Notes under the pieces: model-generated
Told to the model about the DNA's origin: nothing
Seen by the model: the letters and a program-made list of their open reading frames with translations, nothing else
Database searches by the model: none
Assembly (NCBI RefSeq): GCF_000147875.1
Contig: NC_014507.1
Coordinates: forward strand, 1,426,001-1,490,000
DNA length: 64,000 bases
Direction: 5' to 3'
From: Methanolacinia petrolearia DSM 11571
GTDB lineage: Archaea; Halobacteriota; Methanomicrobia; Methanomicrobiales; Methanomicrobiaceae
Made by a program: the position numbers and the translations under genes
In this document: piece after piece, positions 42,123-50,608 of the stretch
Layout of the letters: each line of letters starts with the position of its first letter
Position numbering within the stretch: the first letter of the stretch is position 1

Positions 42123-43559
42123 ATGTCCGAGGAAGGAACAATTCGTTCGATAGAGATCATCTGGGAGCTGGTGGACGACATAACCTCTCCGGTTGAAAAG
42201 ATCAACGAAAATATAAATAAAATGATCGGGAAGAGCCGGGAGATCATTGGAAAATATGAAGAGACGGTTACAAATTCGATCTATGAAATAGCCCGGGCCT
42301 ACCTGTATGCACAGGAGGTACTCGATTCATATACGAAAGACCTGAAATCCTGCTCGAAGTATACGGGCGTCAGTGAGGAAGTCCTTGAATATATGCAGAA
42401 TCCTCCTGAATTCGTATTCAACAGAAATGCACTATCCGATGTTTCAGATCTCTCACGGCAGTGGGCAACGGGATCTGAAGAAAAAACACCACTCAATCCC
42501 GTATCCTTCAATACCGGGATAGCAGGCGGTTCCGGCATGATGCTGATGGCCGGAACGGATATGACAAACCTGGAAAAGCTGGGGACAATCAACAACGCGA
42601 TAACGGACTCGATCGGCCTGTACAGGGAATTTTCAGATACGACGGCATCGGTATTGTCTGAAAATCCCGCTTTGAACGACATGCTGACAGGCGCTTTTGA
42701 ACAGATGCCTGAATCGCTACAGGGAATAATCTCCACCGGCGGCGAGGCGGGATCGGCACTTATGGATATTACGGAGAGCGTGCTGCCCCTCGCCGATTCG
42801 GCATTCTCCGTTGCCGATCAATGGGGTCAGGTGTATGGTATCCTGACAAATTACATTCCCACTTCGACCTTTGCAACGATCACTACTGGGGGGCTGTCCG
42901 GGGCGATGACGACGCTTGGAACATCACTATGGGCAATCGCGACAAACCCGGTAACCTACGCGATTCTTGCAATCGTAGCCGCGGCCTGGCTCCTGTGGGA
43001 TGTCTTCGACAAGGGCTGGGAGAACTCAATGCTGAAGGGAGCAGTAGACTGGATATTCGAGACCTTCCCCTGGCTGACGCCTTTGGTCGAAGGGATCGTC
43101 ACCGCCTTCACATACCTGCAGGAGGTCATGGTCTCTGTCTGGGAGTACATAAAACCGATCGTGGACACCATCACAAGTACGCTTGAAAACCCCGTGGTAA
43201 AGACAGTCCTTGATGCCTTGTGGAGCGTCACCCCGATGGGAATGGCAGAGAACGTCTATGCAATCACAACAGGACAGCCGACAAAACTACAGTCCGACTT
43301 CGGAGAACTTGCCGGTGGGGAGTACATACAAAATGCCTACCAGACGCAGGAGATCACAGACAAGGCCTACGGCTCATCGGCAGGAGGCGGAGTCACTGTA
43401 AATATCGGAAGCGTCGATGCATCCATGAACACCGGAGATCTTAAAACCGAAGGCGTGACGACTGACGACCTGAACACGATAATGAACAAACGCGACCGGA
43501 ACCTCCAGTCCGGGATGCAGCGTATGATAACCGGAGAACTGGTCTCGGTAGGAGCGTGA
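42123..43559 (+). CDS. Tail tape measure protein
   Basis: A 478-residue protein from the leaderless ATG at 42123. The N-terminal helical region (S-P-V-E-K-I-N-E-N-I-N-K-M-I-G-K) is typical of tape measures, the centre has hydrophobic membrane-like segments (V-T-Y-A-I-L-A-I-V-A-A-A-W-L-L-W), and the C-terminus has G-G-V-T-V-N-I-G-S-V-D-A. It sets tail length; 478 residues would suit a short tail of roughly 70 nm by the usual residue-per-length rule. It is followed by baseplate genes with 4-nt overlaps. Confidence 0.78.
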   Translation: MSEEGTIRSIEIIWELVDDITSPVEKINENINKMIGKSREIIGKYEETVTNSIYEIARAYLYAQEVLDSYTKDLKSCSKYTGVSEEVLEYMQNPPEFVFNRNALSDVSDLSRQWATGSEEKTPLNPVSFNTGIAGGSGMMLMAGTDMTNLEKLGTINNAITDSIGLYREFSDTTASVLSENPALNDMLTGAFEQMPESLQGIISTGGEAGSALMDITESVLPLADSAFSVADQWGQVYGILTNYIPTSTFATITTGGLSGAMTTLGTSLWAIATNPVTYAILAIVAAAWLLWDVFDKGWENSMLKGAVDWIFETFPWLTPLVEGIVTAFTYLQEVMVSVWEYIKPIVDTITSTLENPVVKTVLDALWSVTPMGMAENVYAITTGQPTKLQSDFGELAGGEYIQNAYQTQEITDKAYGSSAGGGVTVNIGSVDASMNTGDLKTEGVTTDDLNTIMNKRDRNLQSGMQRMITGELVSVGA

Positions 43560-43564
43560 TTATA

Positions 43565-44080
43565 ATGGCAACCGAAGATATCGTGCTAATCTACGACAAC
43601 GTAAGAACAGTCCTGGAGACCGTATCCGAAGTCTCATACTCGGACAGCCTCGAAGTGCCGCAGCACAAGACTGCCGCACAATATTCGATAAGCGATCACA
43701 TCATCCGGAATCCGGTGTCTGTCACGCTGAAGATGACGGTCTTAAAGGACGACATCGACACCCTGGTCTCGCTTAAAAACCAGAAAAAGCGCCTGAAATT
43801 CATATCCGAAACCCGGGTGGTCGATACCGTCGTGATATCGGCCCTGAATTACAGCGAGGGAACTTCGATAAACACGTGCAGTGCGACACTGAAACTGCAG
43901 GAGGTAATCACCGCGAAAGTCGAATCCGCTTCGGAATCCCTTGAGATACTTACTGCAAAGCCGGAGGAGTCGGTCACCGCGTCCGGCTCCTCGTCTTCGC
44001 CGGAGGAGAAAACGACAACTACGGACGGGATTACGGAAATTATCGAAAACGGCGGGACAGTGGAGGGGATGCTCGGATGA
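43565..44080 (+). CDS. Dit-like baseplate protein
   Basis: A 171-residue protein with an N-terminal segment like the Dit-like domain of contractile tails (V-S-Y-S-D-S-L-E-V-P-Q-H-K-T-A-A-Q-Y-S-I-S-D-H-I-I-R-N-P-V-S-V-T-L-K). A Ser/Thr/Glu-rich tail follows. It probably lies between tube end and hub. It occupies the usual slot directly after the tape measure and overlaps the plug gene by 4 nt. Confidence 0.65.
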   Translation: MATEDIVLIYDNVRTVLETVSEVSYSDSLEVPQHKTAAQYSISDHIIRNPVSVTLKMTVLKDDIDTLVSLKNQKKRLKFISETRVVDTVVISALNYSEGTSINTCSATLKLQEVITAKVESASESLEILTAKPEESVTASGSSSSPEEKTTTTDGITEIIENGGTVEGMLG

Positions 44081-44349
44081 CTTCGATAATGCCTTTCGAA
44101 ACCTCTGTCGGATGCCCGCAGAAGCAGCTCTTCAAACTGAACAATATTACCTACTCGGCATTTTACCAGTACAACCCGACGGCGGATCTCTACACAATCT
44201 CTGTCAGGAGGGTTTCGGACGATGTTCAGCTCTATTCCGGGAAACTGGTCGAAGGATTCTACAACAATATCAAAGACGATGTTACAAATGAGGTTCTCTT
44301 CACCCTGTACGTCAGAAACCTGGAAAACATGGAGGTCTGGATCATATGA
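44077..44349 (+). CDS. Baseplate plug-like protein
   Basis: A 90-residue small beta protein (F-E-T-S-V-G-C-P-Q-K-Q-L-F-K-L-N-N-I-T-Y-S-A-F-Y-Q-Y-N). Size, fold pattern and position between the Dit-like and hub genes match the plug protein of simple cyanophage (Pam3-type) baseplates. It overlaps both neighbours by 4 nt. Confidence 0.55.
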   Translation: MTSIMPFETSVGCPQKQLFKLNNITYSAFYQYNPTADLYTISVRRVSDDVQLYSGKLVEGFYNNIKDDVTNEVLFTLYVRNLENMEVWII

Positions 44350-45161
44350 GCTCCACATCCTGGTATCGTATTGCATCGGTCCAAGTCGACGATCTCGTAT
44401 TCGATTACGAGAGCTGTGATATCGAATTCAAAATCAAAAAATCAAGTGACTCCGGCCAGAACCAGGGAGAGATTACACTCTGGAACCTTGATAACAAAAC
44501 CCTCAGTGCGATAAATAAAGACGCACGGGTGAGGGTGAAGGCGGGTTTCAAAGGAGATTACGGCACGATATTCGAGGGCTATGTAACAAAGAAAGAGCCG
44601 CAGGCGGACGGTGTGGATCTCTCCACGATTATCACCTGCTCCGATTCCTCATTTCTCTTTTATAATTCGAAGGAATTCGTCTTCGAGGTGCGTGAAGGCC
44701 AAAATCTTTCGGGGGCGGTCAGACAGGTATACAATACCTGTAACGTTCCGGCCGGAAAGATCAGCGACATCGATTATACCTTCCCCCATGCAAGAACGTT
44801 TACCGGAACAGGCCAGGCGATCCTCGAAGAGATGCTCAAAACTATTAACGGCACTTCGAAGGATACAAAATATGTCTCGTACACCGAGGGAGGCATGGGA
44901 TACTTCGTCAGGTCGGACAACAGGACGGCCGGGGTTTTCGAGATCAACAGCTCGACGGGGCTCCTGACAATTGAGGTTACCGAAGATTCGAACTCGGATA
45001 CGGTCGCCACTTTGACGACACTTCTGAACTGGAGGATCGGAATCGACACATGGCTCAGGATCGAAAGCCCGAATATCAACGGACTGTTCAAGGCGTCCGG
45101 GTATACGCATACCCTCAGGGGCGACACCTACGAGACAGAAATAGAGGTGGCCGAAGCATGA
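44346..45161 (+). CDS. Baseplate hub protein (gpD/gp27-like)
   Basis: A 271-residue hub protein. The N-terminal D-I-E-F-K-I-K-K-S-S then E-I-T-L-W-N-L-D-N-K-T-L and V-R-V-K-A-G-F-K-G-D-Y-G-T-I-F-E-G-Y-V segments are typical of late-control/hub proteins that form the trimeric base between tube and spike. The C-terminal L-R-I-E-S-P-N-I-N-G-L-F-K-A-S-G-Y-T-H-T-L is also characteristic. The spike gene overlaps its stop. Confidence 0.75.
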   Translation: MSSTSWYRIASVQVDDLVFDYESCDIEFKIKKSSDSGQNQGEITLWNLDNKTLSAINKDARVRVKAGFKGDYGTIFEGYVTKKEPQADGVDLSTIITCSDSSFLFYNSKEFVFEVREGQNLSGAVRQVYNTCNVPAGKISDIDYTFPHARTFTGTGQAILEEMLKTINGTSKDTKYVSYTEGGMGYFVRSDNRTAGVFEINSSTGLLTIEVTEDSNSDTVATLTTLLNWRIGIDTWLRIESPNINGLFKASGYTHTLRGDTYETEIEVAEA

Positions 45162-45661
45162 CGGGTATCGGCATGCTCGCGAAGAACCTGATCGAAAAGG
45201 AGGTCGGCAGGCTCTGGACGGCTACTGTGGCAAAGGTCGTATCGGTGGATTATGAAAAGAACCTGTGCAGCGTTACGATCAAAAATACTGTCGGCGGAAA
45301 TGAGGTCACGCTGAGGGATCTTCCGGTAATGTATCCTTCGACATCGGCGGGGACTCTCATGCTCGCGATCTCGGAGGGCGATCTCGTCCTGGTAATCTTC
45401 GGGAAGTGGAACATCAGGGAGCAGATCGCAGGTGACGGTATCGACACGGTGAACGAAGAGACGATTTTTTCGATCAACAACGGGATCGTAATCCCGGGAA
45501 TATTTTCACAGTCCGAAGGCGTCCCCTATATTCTTCAGGAGAAAGATATCGTCCTGCGGCATTCCTCCGGTGCGGGGATTAAACTAAGCGGCGACGGCGA
45601 GATTAAGATCGTAGCGAAAAAACTGGATATCTGCGATATGAGCGAGGGATACGAATTATGA
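45158..45661 (+). CDS. Baseplate spike protein (gpV/Gp138-like)
   Basis: A 167-residue protein from the ATG at 45158 (ATGA overlap). It has an OB-like N-terminal domain (A-T-V-A-K-V-V-S-V-D-Y-E-K-N-L-C-S-V-T-I then L-P-V-M-Y-P and I-S-E-G-D-L-V-L-V-I-F) and a C-terminal beta-helix-like repeat region (D-I-V-L-R-H-S-S-G-A-G-I-K-L-S-G-D-G-E-I-K-I). It forms the membrane-piercing spike. Confidence 0.78.
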   Translation: MTGIGMLAKNLIEKEVGRLWTATVAKVVSVDYEKNLCSVTIKNTVGGNEVTLRDLPVMYPSTSAGTLMLAISEGDLVLVIFGKWNIREQIAGDGIDTVNEETIFSINNGIVIPGIFSQSEGVPYILQEKDIVLRHSSGAGIKLSGDGEIKIVAKKLDICDMSEGYEL

Positions 45662-46002
45662 ATCTCGTCGCGGTCGAAGGGGATGTGGATACTGCCGCCG
45701 ACGCTCATGCTTCAGAGGATGTTCCTCCGCACGGCGGCGGGCCTAAGACGATTTCTCCTGTCGACCAGCAGACATTTGCCGGTATTAACGGGAGACTGAT
45801 TGTTACAAAAGGAGAAGACTTCATACTGGCAAATTGTGCATCGTGCAGTGCCGCATGTTATGCCGGCCAGCTCTCAGACTGTTCGTCGTTCTGGACGATC
45901 AACGGAATTCCCGTATGCAGGAACGGAGACATCTCACTTGACGGTGAGCATGTTTTTTCAGGAATTATTGCATCGCACCAGAATTTTGTAAATACTAATT
46001 AA
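45658..46002 (+). CDS. PAAR-type spike tip protein
   Basis: A 114-residue protein with Pro-rich P-P-H-G-G-G-P then I-N-G-R-L-I-V-T-K-G-E-D and I-N-G-I-P-V-C-R-N-G-D-I-S-L-D-G-E-H-V-F-S-G, as in PAAR-like caps. Several cysteines and histidines (N-C-A-S-C-S-A-A-C) may hold a metal. It sits directly after the spike gene and closes the operon. A sharpened tip would be used to breach a target envelope. Confidence 0.72.
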   Translation: MNLVAVEGDVDTAADAHASEDVPPHGGGPKTISPVDQQTFAGINGRLIVTKGEDFILANCASCSAACYAGQLSDCSSFWTINGIPVCRNGDISLDGEHVFSGIIASHQNFVNTN

Positions 46003-46011
46003 TTCCTGTAA

Positions 46012-46019
46012 TTTTTTTT
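46012..46019 (+). terminator. T8 terminator after the PAAR gene
   Basis: Eight T follow the PAAR stop by 10 nt and precede promoter 4, dividing the tape-measure/hub/spike operon from the baseplate-wedge operon. Confidence 0.6.
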
Positions 46020-46093
46020 AACACTGAATTATTCCCCAGGCTGAAAAAAATTTATTACACAATGCTGCCGGGTCCGGTCCCGTGATTTCCCTG

Positions 46094-46114
46094 CTCCGAC
46101 TTTTCTTTATATCC
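46094..46114 (+). promoter_or_regulatory. Tail-locus promoter 4 (wedge and fibre operon)
   Basis: CTCCGACTTTTCTTTATATCC, TATA about 30 nt upstream of the ATG at 46139; no Shine-Dalgarno. The core CCGACTTTTCTTTATA is identical over 16 bases to promoter 2. Confidence 0.75.
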
Positions 46115-46138
46115 TTCTCTGCACGAGAATTCATCCAG

Positions 46139-46489
46139 ATGAGCAAAGCAGTTAAAATTGATGAAAACGGCGACACCCTGATCGATACGGCAGGGAGGAT
46201 CAGGTCGGTATCCGGGCATGAAAAAATCATCCAGGATCTGACTGTCCTGCTCCGATCTGTGAAGGGTTCGCTTCCTTTCGATACCACATTCGGGACAGAG
46301 GATTTCCCGGAGATGAATAATCCCAGCTCCAAAATTATGGGAAATGCAGTCTATGCGGCTATTCTCCAGCATCCCGATGTCAGTGATATCCGGGATCTTC
46401 AGGTATCGAAAGAAGGAAGAATGATGTATGTTTCGCTTACCGTTCTCCTGAATGACGGAGCGGATGTAGATATGGAGATGTTAGTATGA
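46139..46489 (+). CDS. Baseplate wedge protein, gp25/gpW family
   Basis: A 116-residue wedge protein. It has the gp25 pattern: G-R-I-R-S-V-S-G-H-E-K-I-I-Q-D-L-T-V-L-L-R-S-V-K-G-S-L-P-F-D-T-T-F-G-T, then a C-terminal V-S-L-T-V-L-L-N. It nucleates sheath assembly at the baseplate. The ATG at 46139 lies about 30 nt after the promoter TATA box, and gpJ overlaps its stop by 4 nt. Confidence 0.82.
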   Translation: MSKAVKIDENGDTLIDTAGRIRSVSGHEKIIQDLTVLLRSVKGSLPFDTTFGTEDFPEMNNPSSKIMGNAVYAAILQHPDVSDIRDLQVSKEGRMMYVSLTVLLNDGADVDMEMLV

Positions 46490-47583
46490 CTGATTATGGT
46501 GTAATTTCCACGGGATTCAGGACGAAAACATATGATGAAGTCCTTGAAACGATGATTGAAAATGCCGGACAGATCTTCGGCTATGACATGGACCTGTCCA
46601 ATAATACGATTCTCGGCCAGAAACTGCGTTCAATAGCCGTCGAGATCGCGACCCTCTGGCAGGAGATGGAAGGAGCATATTATTCCGCTTTCATATCCCA
46701 GGCGGAGGGCCAGAGCCTCGATCGCATCGTCGCCCTCGTGGGGATCAAGAGGAACACGGCACTAAAAGCATCAGGTGTTGTAACTTTCTCGGTCAATGAA
46801 GCTATAGAAACGGATATAAAAATTCCGTCAGGCACGATTGTCGGAACGGCGGACGAATCGATCCTTTTCGAAACCCCGGAGGATGTAATCCTTTATGCAG
46901 GCGAGATGTCGGTTGATGTTCCGGTCGTTGCACAGGAGGCTGGATCTGACGGGAATGTATCGGGCGGAACCATAACGAAGCTTGTTACTTCGATGTCGGA
47001 GATCGACTCGATTACGAACTCATCCGCAATTACCGGCGGCGGAGATGCGGAGACGGACGCGAAGCTGAGGATCAGGGCGATGACGATGAAACCGGCTGCA
47101 AAGGGAACTGTTGCGGCACTGGAATCGGCCCTTCTCGCTCTCGACGGTGTTATGGACGTAAATGTCGTCGAAGATACGGACTCACATTCGGTCGATATCG
47201 CCATTGCCGGGGGAGATTCGGATGAGATCTCGTCTGTTATCGAAGAGACACGGCCATGCGGGATCCCGGTGACATGGGATTACGCGACCGGGGTCTCTAT
47301 CGATGTGACGGTGACGGTAGTCAAAATAAGTAGTGCGACTGAGGCTGCCGTCCAGGCACAGGTAACGAATGCAGTCTCGAACTGGCTCTATGAAAAAGAG
47401 ATCGGAGAGGATCTTTCGTACTACAAACTCCTCCTGGCAATTTCAGGGTGCAGCTATGTATCGAATATATCCTCATTGTCGATCACAGACGGTACAAATA
47501 TCGCCGATACGGTCGGAGAGGTCCTCCCTGTCGAAGAGGACAAGAGAGTCGGTGAAGGTGCAATTACGGTGAATGTCGTATGA
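46486..47583 (+). CDS. Baseplate protein J
   Basis: A 365-residue gpJ-family wedge protein with the N-terminal helix region (I-L-G-Q-K-L-R-S-I-A-V-E-I-A-T-L-W-Q-E-M-E-G-A-Y-Y), the L-D-R-I-V-A-L-V-G-I-K-R segment, G-T-I-V-G-T-A-D-E-S, V-P-V-V-A-Q-E-A-G-S-D-G-N-V and a conserved D-A-K-L-R-I-R-A. With gp25 and gpI it forms the baseplate periphery. It overlaps both neighbours by 4 nt. Confidence 0.88.
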   Translation: MTDYGVISTGFRTKTYDEVLETMIENAGQIFGYDMDLSNNTILGQKLRSIAVEIATLWQEMEGAYYSAFISQAEGQSLDRIVALVGIKRNTALKASGVVTFSVNEAIETDIKIPSGTIVGTADESILFETPEDVILYAGEMSVDVPVVAQEAGSDGNVSGGTITKLVTSMSEIDSITNSSAITGGGDAETDAKLRIRAMTMKPAAKGTVAALESALLALDGVMDVNVVEDTDSHSVDIAIAGGDSDEISSVIEETRPCGIPVTWDYATGVSIDVTVTVVKISSATEAAVQAQVTNAVSNWLYEKEIGEDLSYYKLLLAISGCSYVSNISSLSITDGTNIADTVGEVLPVEEDKRVGEGAITVNVV

Positions 47584-48284
47584 CCGGCAGGGCGGTTTCA
47601 ATTTTACGGAGATTGTCCTCGGCTTTTCGGCAGGATACCGAAAGCAACAACTACAAACTCATAAAGATCAACGCAGACGAGCTGGACGAGATCGATGCGG
47701 TTATCGATGAGATTATCCGGGCCCACAACCTGGAGCACTCGTCCGGGCAGAGCCTTGATTTTCTGGCTGAACTGCTCGAACTTGAACGTAACGAACGATC
47801 GGATGACGATTTCAGGTCATTGATCGCAGCAACGGCGGTTTTCAGGAAATCCAACGGGACAATAGCCGATATCAAAAACGTAGTCTCCCTGATAACGGGT
47901 GTTTCGACAGATGACATCGTCGTGCACGAGGACGGAGGCAACTCATTTTCGATTGAGCTGAAGAGTATTAACCTGAATGCCTTCAGCCTGACGATCTTTA
48001 ATGAAAATGTCGACAAAACCAGGGCTGCGGGAGTGAAGTATCTCGCTGAAGATCTTGTGATGATCTTAAACTCCCTTTGGGAAGTTCACAGGACCAGGGA
48101 AGGCGGGCTGATCTATATCCGCACTTCTTCGTTCCAGTACGGGCTCTCGACCTTTGGAGAGGCTCCCTATGGCGATCCGTGCGAGAGCCATCTCGTCTCT
48201 CCTGGGAGTGTGACAATGATCAATAAAGTCTATGGTTATGGTTTGACGGAATACGGTTCGAATTACGGAGATCCGGGAATTTAG
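47580..48284 (+). CDS. Tail protein I (gpI-like, fibre connector)
   Basis: A 234-residue protein in the canonical slot after gpJ. It has the helical N-terminus (L-I-K-I-N-A-D-E-L-D-E-I-D-A-V-I-D-E-I-I) and S-G-Q-S-L-D-F-L-A-E-L-L-E-L-E-R-N-E-R-S-D-D-D-F-R typical of gpI/DUF2612-like proteins, which join fibres to the baseplate. The end is rich in Gly and Tyr (Y-G-Y-G-L-T-E-Y-G-S-N-Y-G). Confidence 0.75.
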   Translation: MTGRAVSILRRLSSAFRQDTESNNYKLIKINADELDEIDAVIDEIIRAHNLEHSSGQSLDFLAELLELERNERSDDDFRSLIAATAVFRKSNGTIADIKNVVSLITGVSTDDIVVHEDGGNSFSIELKSINLNAFSLTIFNENVDKTRAAGVKYLAEDLVMILNSLWEVHRTREGGLIYIRTSSFQYGLSTFGEAPYGDPCESHLVSPGSVTMINKVYGYGLTEYGSNYGDPGI

Positions 48285-48298
48285 GAGTGATCTGAAAA

Positions 48299-49459
48299 AT
48301 GTCTATGGAAACAGATTATTTAAAACTTGTAAAGCATGCCGCCGGTGACGAAGGATGGGCGGATGATATGAACAATAACCTTGACGAGATTGATTCACGA
48401 TTTGATAATGTCAATAGTAACCTCGCAAGCATTGATGCTCAATTTGATGATATCAATAGTAACCTCGCAAACTTTGATGCTCAATTTGATGATATCAATA
48501 ATTACCTCACAAATATTGATACCGGGTTTAATTGGCAATCCTATTCGTCAAACCCTATAATCAATGGTGATTTTAGGATTTGGAAGCGTGGGACATCCGG
48601 ATTCGGAAGCGAATATAATGCCGACAGATGGTTAAGTCTTGCAAATTCCGGCAGTATGACGGCTGAAAGAGTCGCATTCACACCAGGTCAGACTAATGTC
48701 CCGGGGGAACCGGAGGCATATCTAAATCATAATATCACAGTGGCCGGGGACATCTTGTGTGCACAACTCATCGAAGACGTTCGAACATATGCTAACCAGG
48801 TACTATCTTTTGACTTCTGGACATATGTTGATTCTCCAACATCAATCGAAAAGATCACTATCGGACAGAATTTCGGCACAGGGGGATCGGAACCAGTATA
48901 TACTCAGGCCATACTTGACGAACCTAACCTCAAAGCAGGATGGAATAATATCACTGGATATTGTTCGGTTCCGTCCATTGCGGGAAAAACAATAGGAACA
49001 AATTCATACTTGTTATTCAGAGCAGACGTTGCAGAAACATATACAGGGAATTGGGGTATTTCTCAGGTAAACATCAATCCCGGCTCGACATCGTATCCGT
49101 TTAAACCACGCCAGATTGCACTTGAGGAGCAACTTTGTCAGAGGTATTATCAAAAGATATTGTCCAATGAATTGGACACTTATTTTAGCAGCGGCGTATC
49201 CTATTCATCCACTTTGTGTGTATTTCCTATAGTATATAGTATACCAATGCGTGCGGCCCCAACCGTAATATGTAACGGACCTTTTGCGCTCGTTGCCGGC
49301 ACGGTAGTCAAAGGTGTATCGTCAATACTCGTCGAACATATAAACGAATGGAGCTGTGGATTGGCAATAACAGCTTCTAACCTAAGCGGCGGTCAGGGTG
49401 CAGTGCTACGTGGAGGATTTGGAGAATCATATATTTCATTCAATGCGGAGCTGTATTAA
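48299..49459 (+). CDS. Tail fibre protein with coiled-coil repeats
   Basis: A 386-residue fibre. It starts D-Y-L-K-L-V-K-H-A-A-G-D-E-G-W and has three 14-residue units (consensus F-D-D-I-N-S-N-L-A-N-I-D-A-Q) encoded by 42-bp near-perfect repeats at about 48410-48510. The widespread fibre domain S-N-P-I-I-N-G-D-F-R-I-W-K-R-G-T then Y-N-A-D-R-W follows. It is the likely receptor-binding protein. GGAGTGATC lies upstream, so translation here uses a ribosome-binding site. The tail fibre helper gene follows. Confidence 0.78.
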   Translation: MSMETDYLKLVKHAAGDEGWADDMNNNLDEIDSRFDNVNSNLASIDAQFDDINSNLANFDAQFDDINNYLTNIDTGFNWQSYSSNPIINGDFRIWKRGTSGFGSEYNADRWLSLANSGSMTAERVAFTPGQTNVPGEPEAYLNHNITVAGDILCAQLIEDVRTYANQVLSFDFWTYVDSPTSIEKITIGQNFGTGGSEPVYTQAILDEPNLKAGWNNITGYCSVPSIAGKTIGTNSYLLFRADVAETYTGNWGISQVNINPGSTSYPFKPRQIALEEQLCQRYYQKILSNELDTYFSSGVSYSSTLCVFPIVYSIPMRAAPTVICNGPFALVAGTVVKGVSSILVEHINEWSCGLAITASNLSGGQGAVLRGGFGESYISFNAELY

Positions 49460-49460
49460 A

Positions 49461-49847
49461 ATGACTGAAAAGACCTATAATATCAAAACTAACGGTTACG
49501 GAGACGTCATATCGATTTTTTCGTCCCGTGGCGAATACATACCTTCCGATCCCGGTAACTGCCATTACCAGAAATTTCTGGAGGCGGAAGAGTCCGCAAA
49601 ATCATACGAGACAGCCTATGAATACACTTTCGAAGGCAGGCTTGAAGTCGTAAGGGCCAAACGCAACCGGAAACTCGAAGAATCGGACAAATATACAATG
49701 CCAGATTTCCCGATAGACGATACAGAGAGAGAAGAATGGCTTGCATACCGGCAGTTGCTTAGAGATCTGCCATCGACACTGACCGAAGAGAACATCGACA
49801 TTTTCGAATGGCCTATGAAACCGAACGAGGCAACACAAGGAGAGTAA
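49461..49847 (+). CDS. Tail fibre assembly protein-like
   Basis: A 128-residue protein that starts just after the fibre stop. The C-terminal region E-E-W-L-A-Y-R-Q-L-L-R-D-L-P-S resembles the motif of phage tail fibre assembly/attachment proteins, and the N-terminal part (I-K-T-N-G-Y-G-D-V-I-S-I-F) is short and beta-like. It probably helps fold or attach the fibre. Confidence 0.62.
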   Translation: MTEKTYNIKTNGYGDVISIFSSRGEYIPSDPGNCHYQKFLEAEESAKSYETAYEYTFEGRLEVVRAKRNRKLEESDKYTMPDFPIDDTEREEWLAYRQLLRDLPSTLTEENIDIFEWPMKPNEATQGE

Positions 49848-49874
49848 CTAAATAACAACAACATCAACTAAAAA

Positions 49875-49964
49875 TTTGAATTTGTAAAGGATGCCTCAGG
49901 GTGATTTCGATTAGGCCAATGATATGAAAAATAACCTTAACAAGATTGACTCATCGTTTAATCC
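49875..49964 (+). pseudogene. Remnant of a second tail-fibre N-terminus
   Basis: TTTGTAAAGGATGCC and GATATGAAAAATAACCTTAA match the start of the fibre gene (CTTGTAAAGCATGCC, GATATGAACAATAACCTTGA), but the frame has several stops and ends after S-S-F-N-P. It is the front of a lost second fibre gene. The rest of this 388-base gap has T7 at 50024-50030 as a terminator and no gene. Confidence 0.65.
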
Positions 49965-50180
49965 GTTCATAGGGCATTCACATAAGGTATAGATTCCCTA
50001 AAAACAGACATCAATCATTCTCCTTTTTTTAATAGAGTTATTGCAGACAACACGTCAAAAAAACATCAGGGAATAAATTTGTACCGCTACTGATGATGAA
50101 ACATTGATCCAGAGCATATCGCACTATCCTGTTAATACTCGGAAACAGGTGAACATCGGGGAGTGAGACGAAAACCAACA

Positions 50181-50206
50181 CACCCGACTTTCCTTTTTCA
50201 TGTATG
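50181..50206 (+). promoter_or_regulatory. Tail-locus promoter 5, degenerate TATA
   Basis: CACCCGACTTTCCTTTTTCA shares the upstream part of the motif; the TATA half is weaker and the ATG at 50236 is about 40-50 nt away. No Shine-Dalgarno precedes the ATG. It is the least certain member of the set. Confidence 0.5.
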
Positions 50207-50235
50207 CAAAAACAAGTTAACTGAGTGAACAAATA

Positions 50236-50607
50236 ATGACAGCAGAATGGAATACAACAGCGGGATTAGAGAATAACGCCGAGATGATCAAGAACTTTTA
50301 TACACACATGGTTTTTGATACTGGAAATGTCGCAGAAAAAGATGCAGCACCGGCAAACGAAGTGTTCCGGGTCGTAGTGTCTGCGGTGAGAAACGGACAG
50401 GACATTGAATGGTCAGCGACGGTAAACTACGGAGTATGTACAGAGGATACAGTAGTAAATGCTCTTTGGATGGTCGGAAAGGATGCAGGAAATAACGACG
50501 TTTTCCTTGCCTGCAACCTGATAAATCCTGTAACCCTGAACCCGAGCACGGGAATGACCTTCAGATTCCCTTACTCTGTGAGCGGGTACTCGAACTCGGA
50601 GGCGTGA
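50236..50607 (+). CDS. Tail-associated hypothetical protein
   Basis: A 123-residue protein with a central beta pattern (E-V-F-R-V-V-V-S-A-V-R-N-G-Q-D-I-E-W-S-A-T-V-N-Y-G-V-C). No family is recognised. It lies directly before the second fibre gene (2-nt gap) and after promoter 5, so it is probably a fibre-associated or adhesive component. Confidence 0.5.
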   Translation: MTAEWNTTAGLENNAEMIKNFYTHMVFDTGNVAEKDAAPANEVFRVVVSAVRNGQDIEWSATVNYGVCTEDTVVNALWMVGKDAGNNDVFLACNLINPVTLNPSTGMTFRFPYSVSGYSNSEA

Positions 50608-50608
50608 A

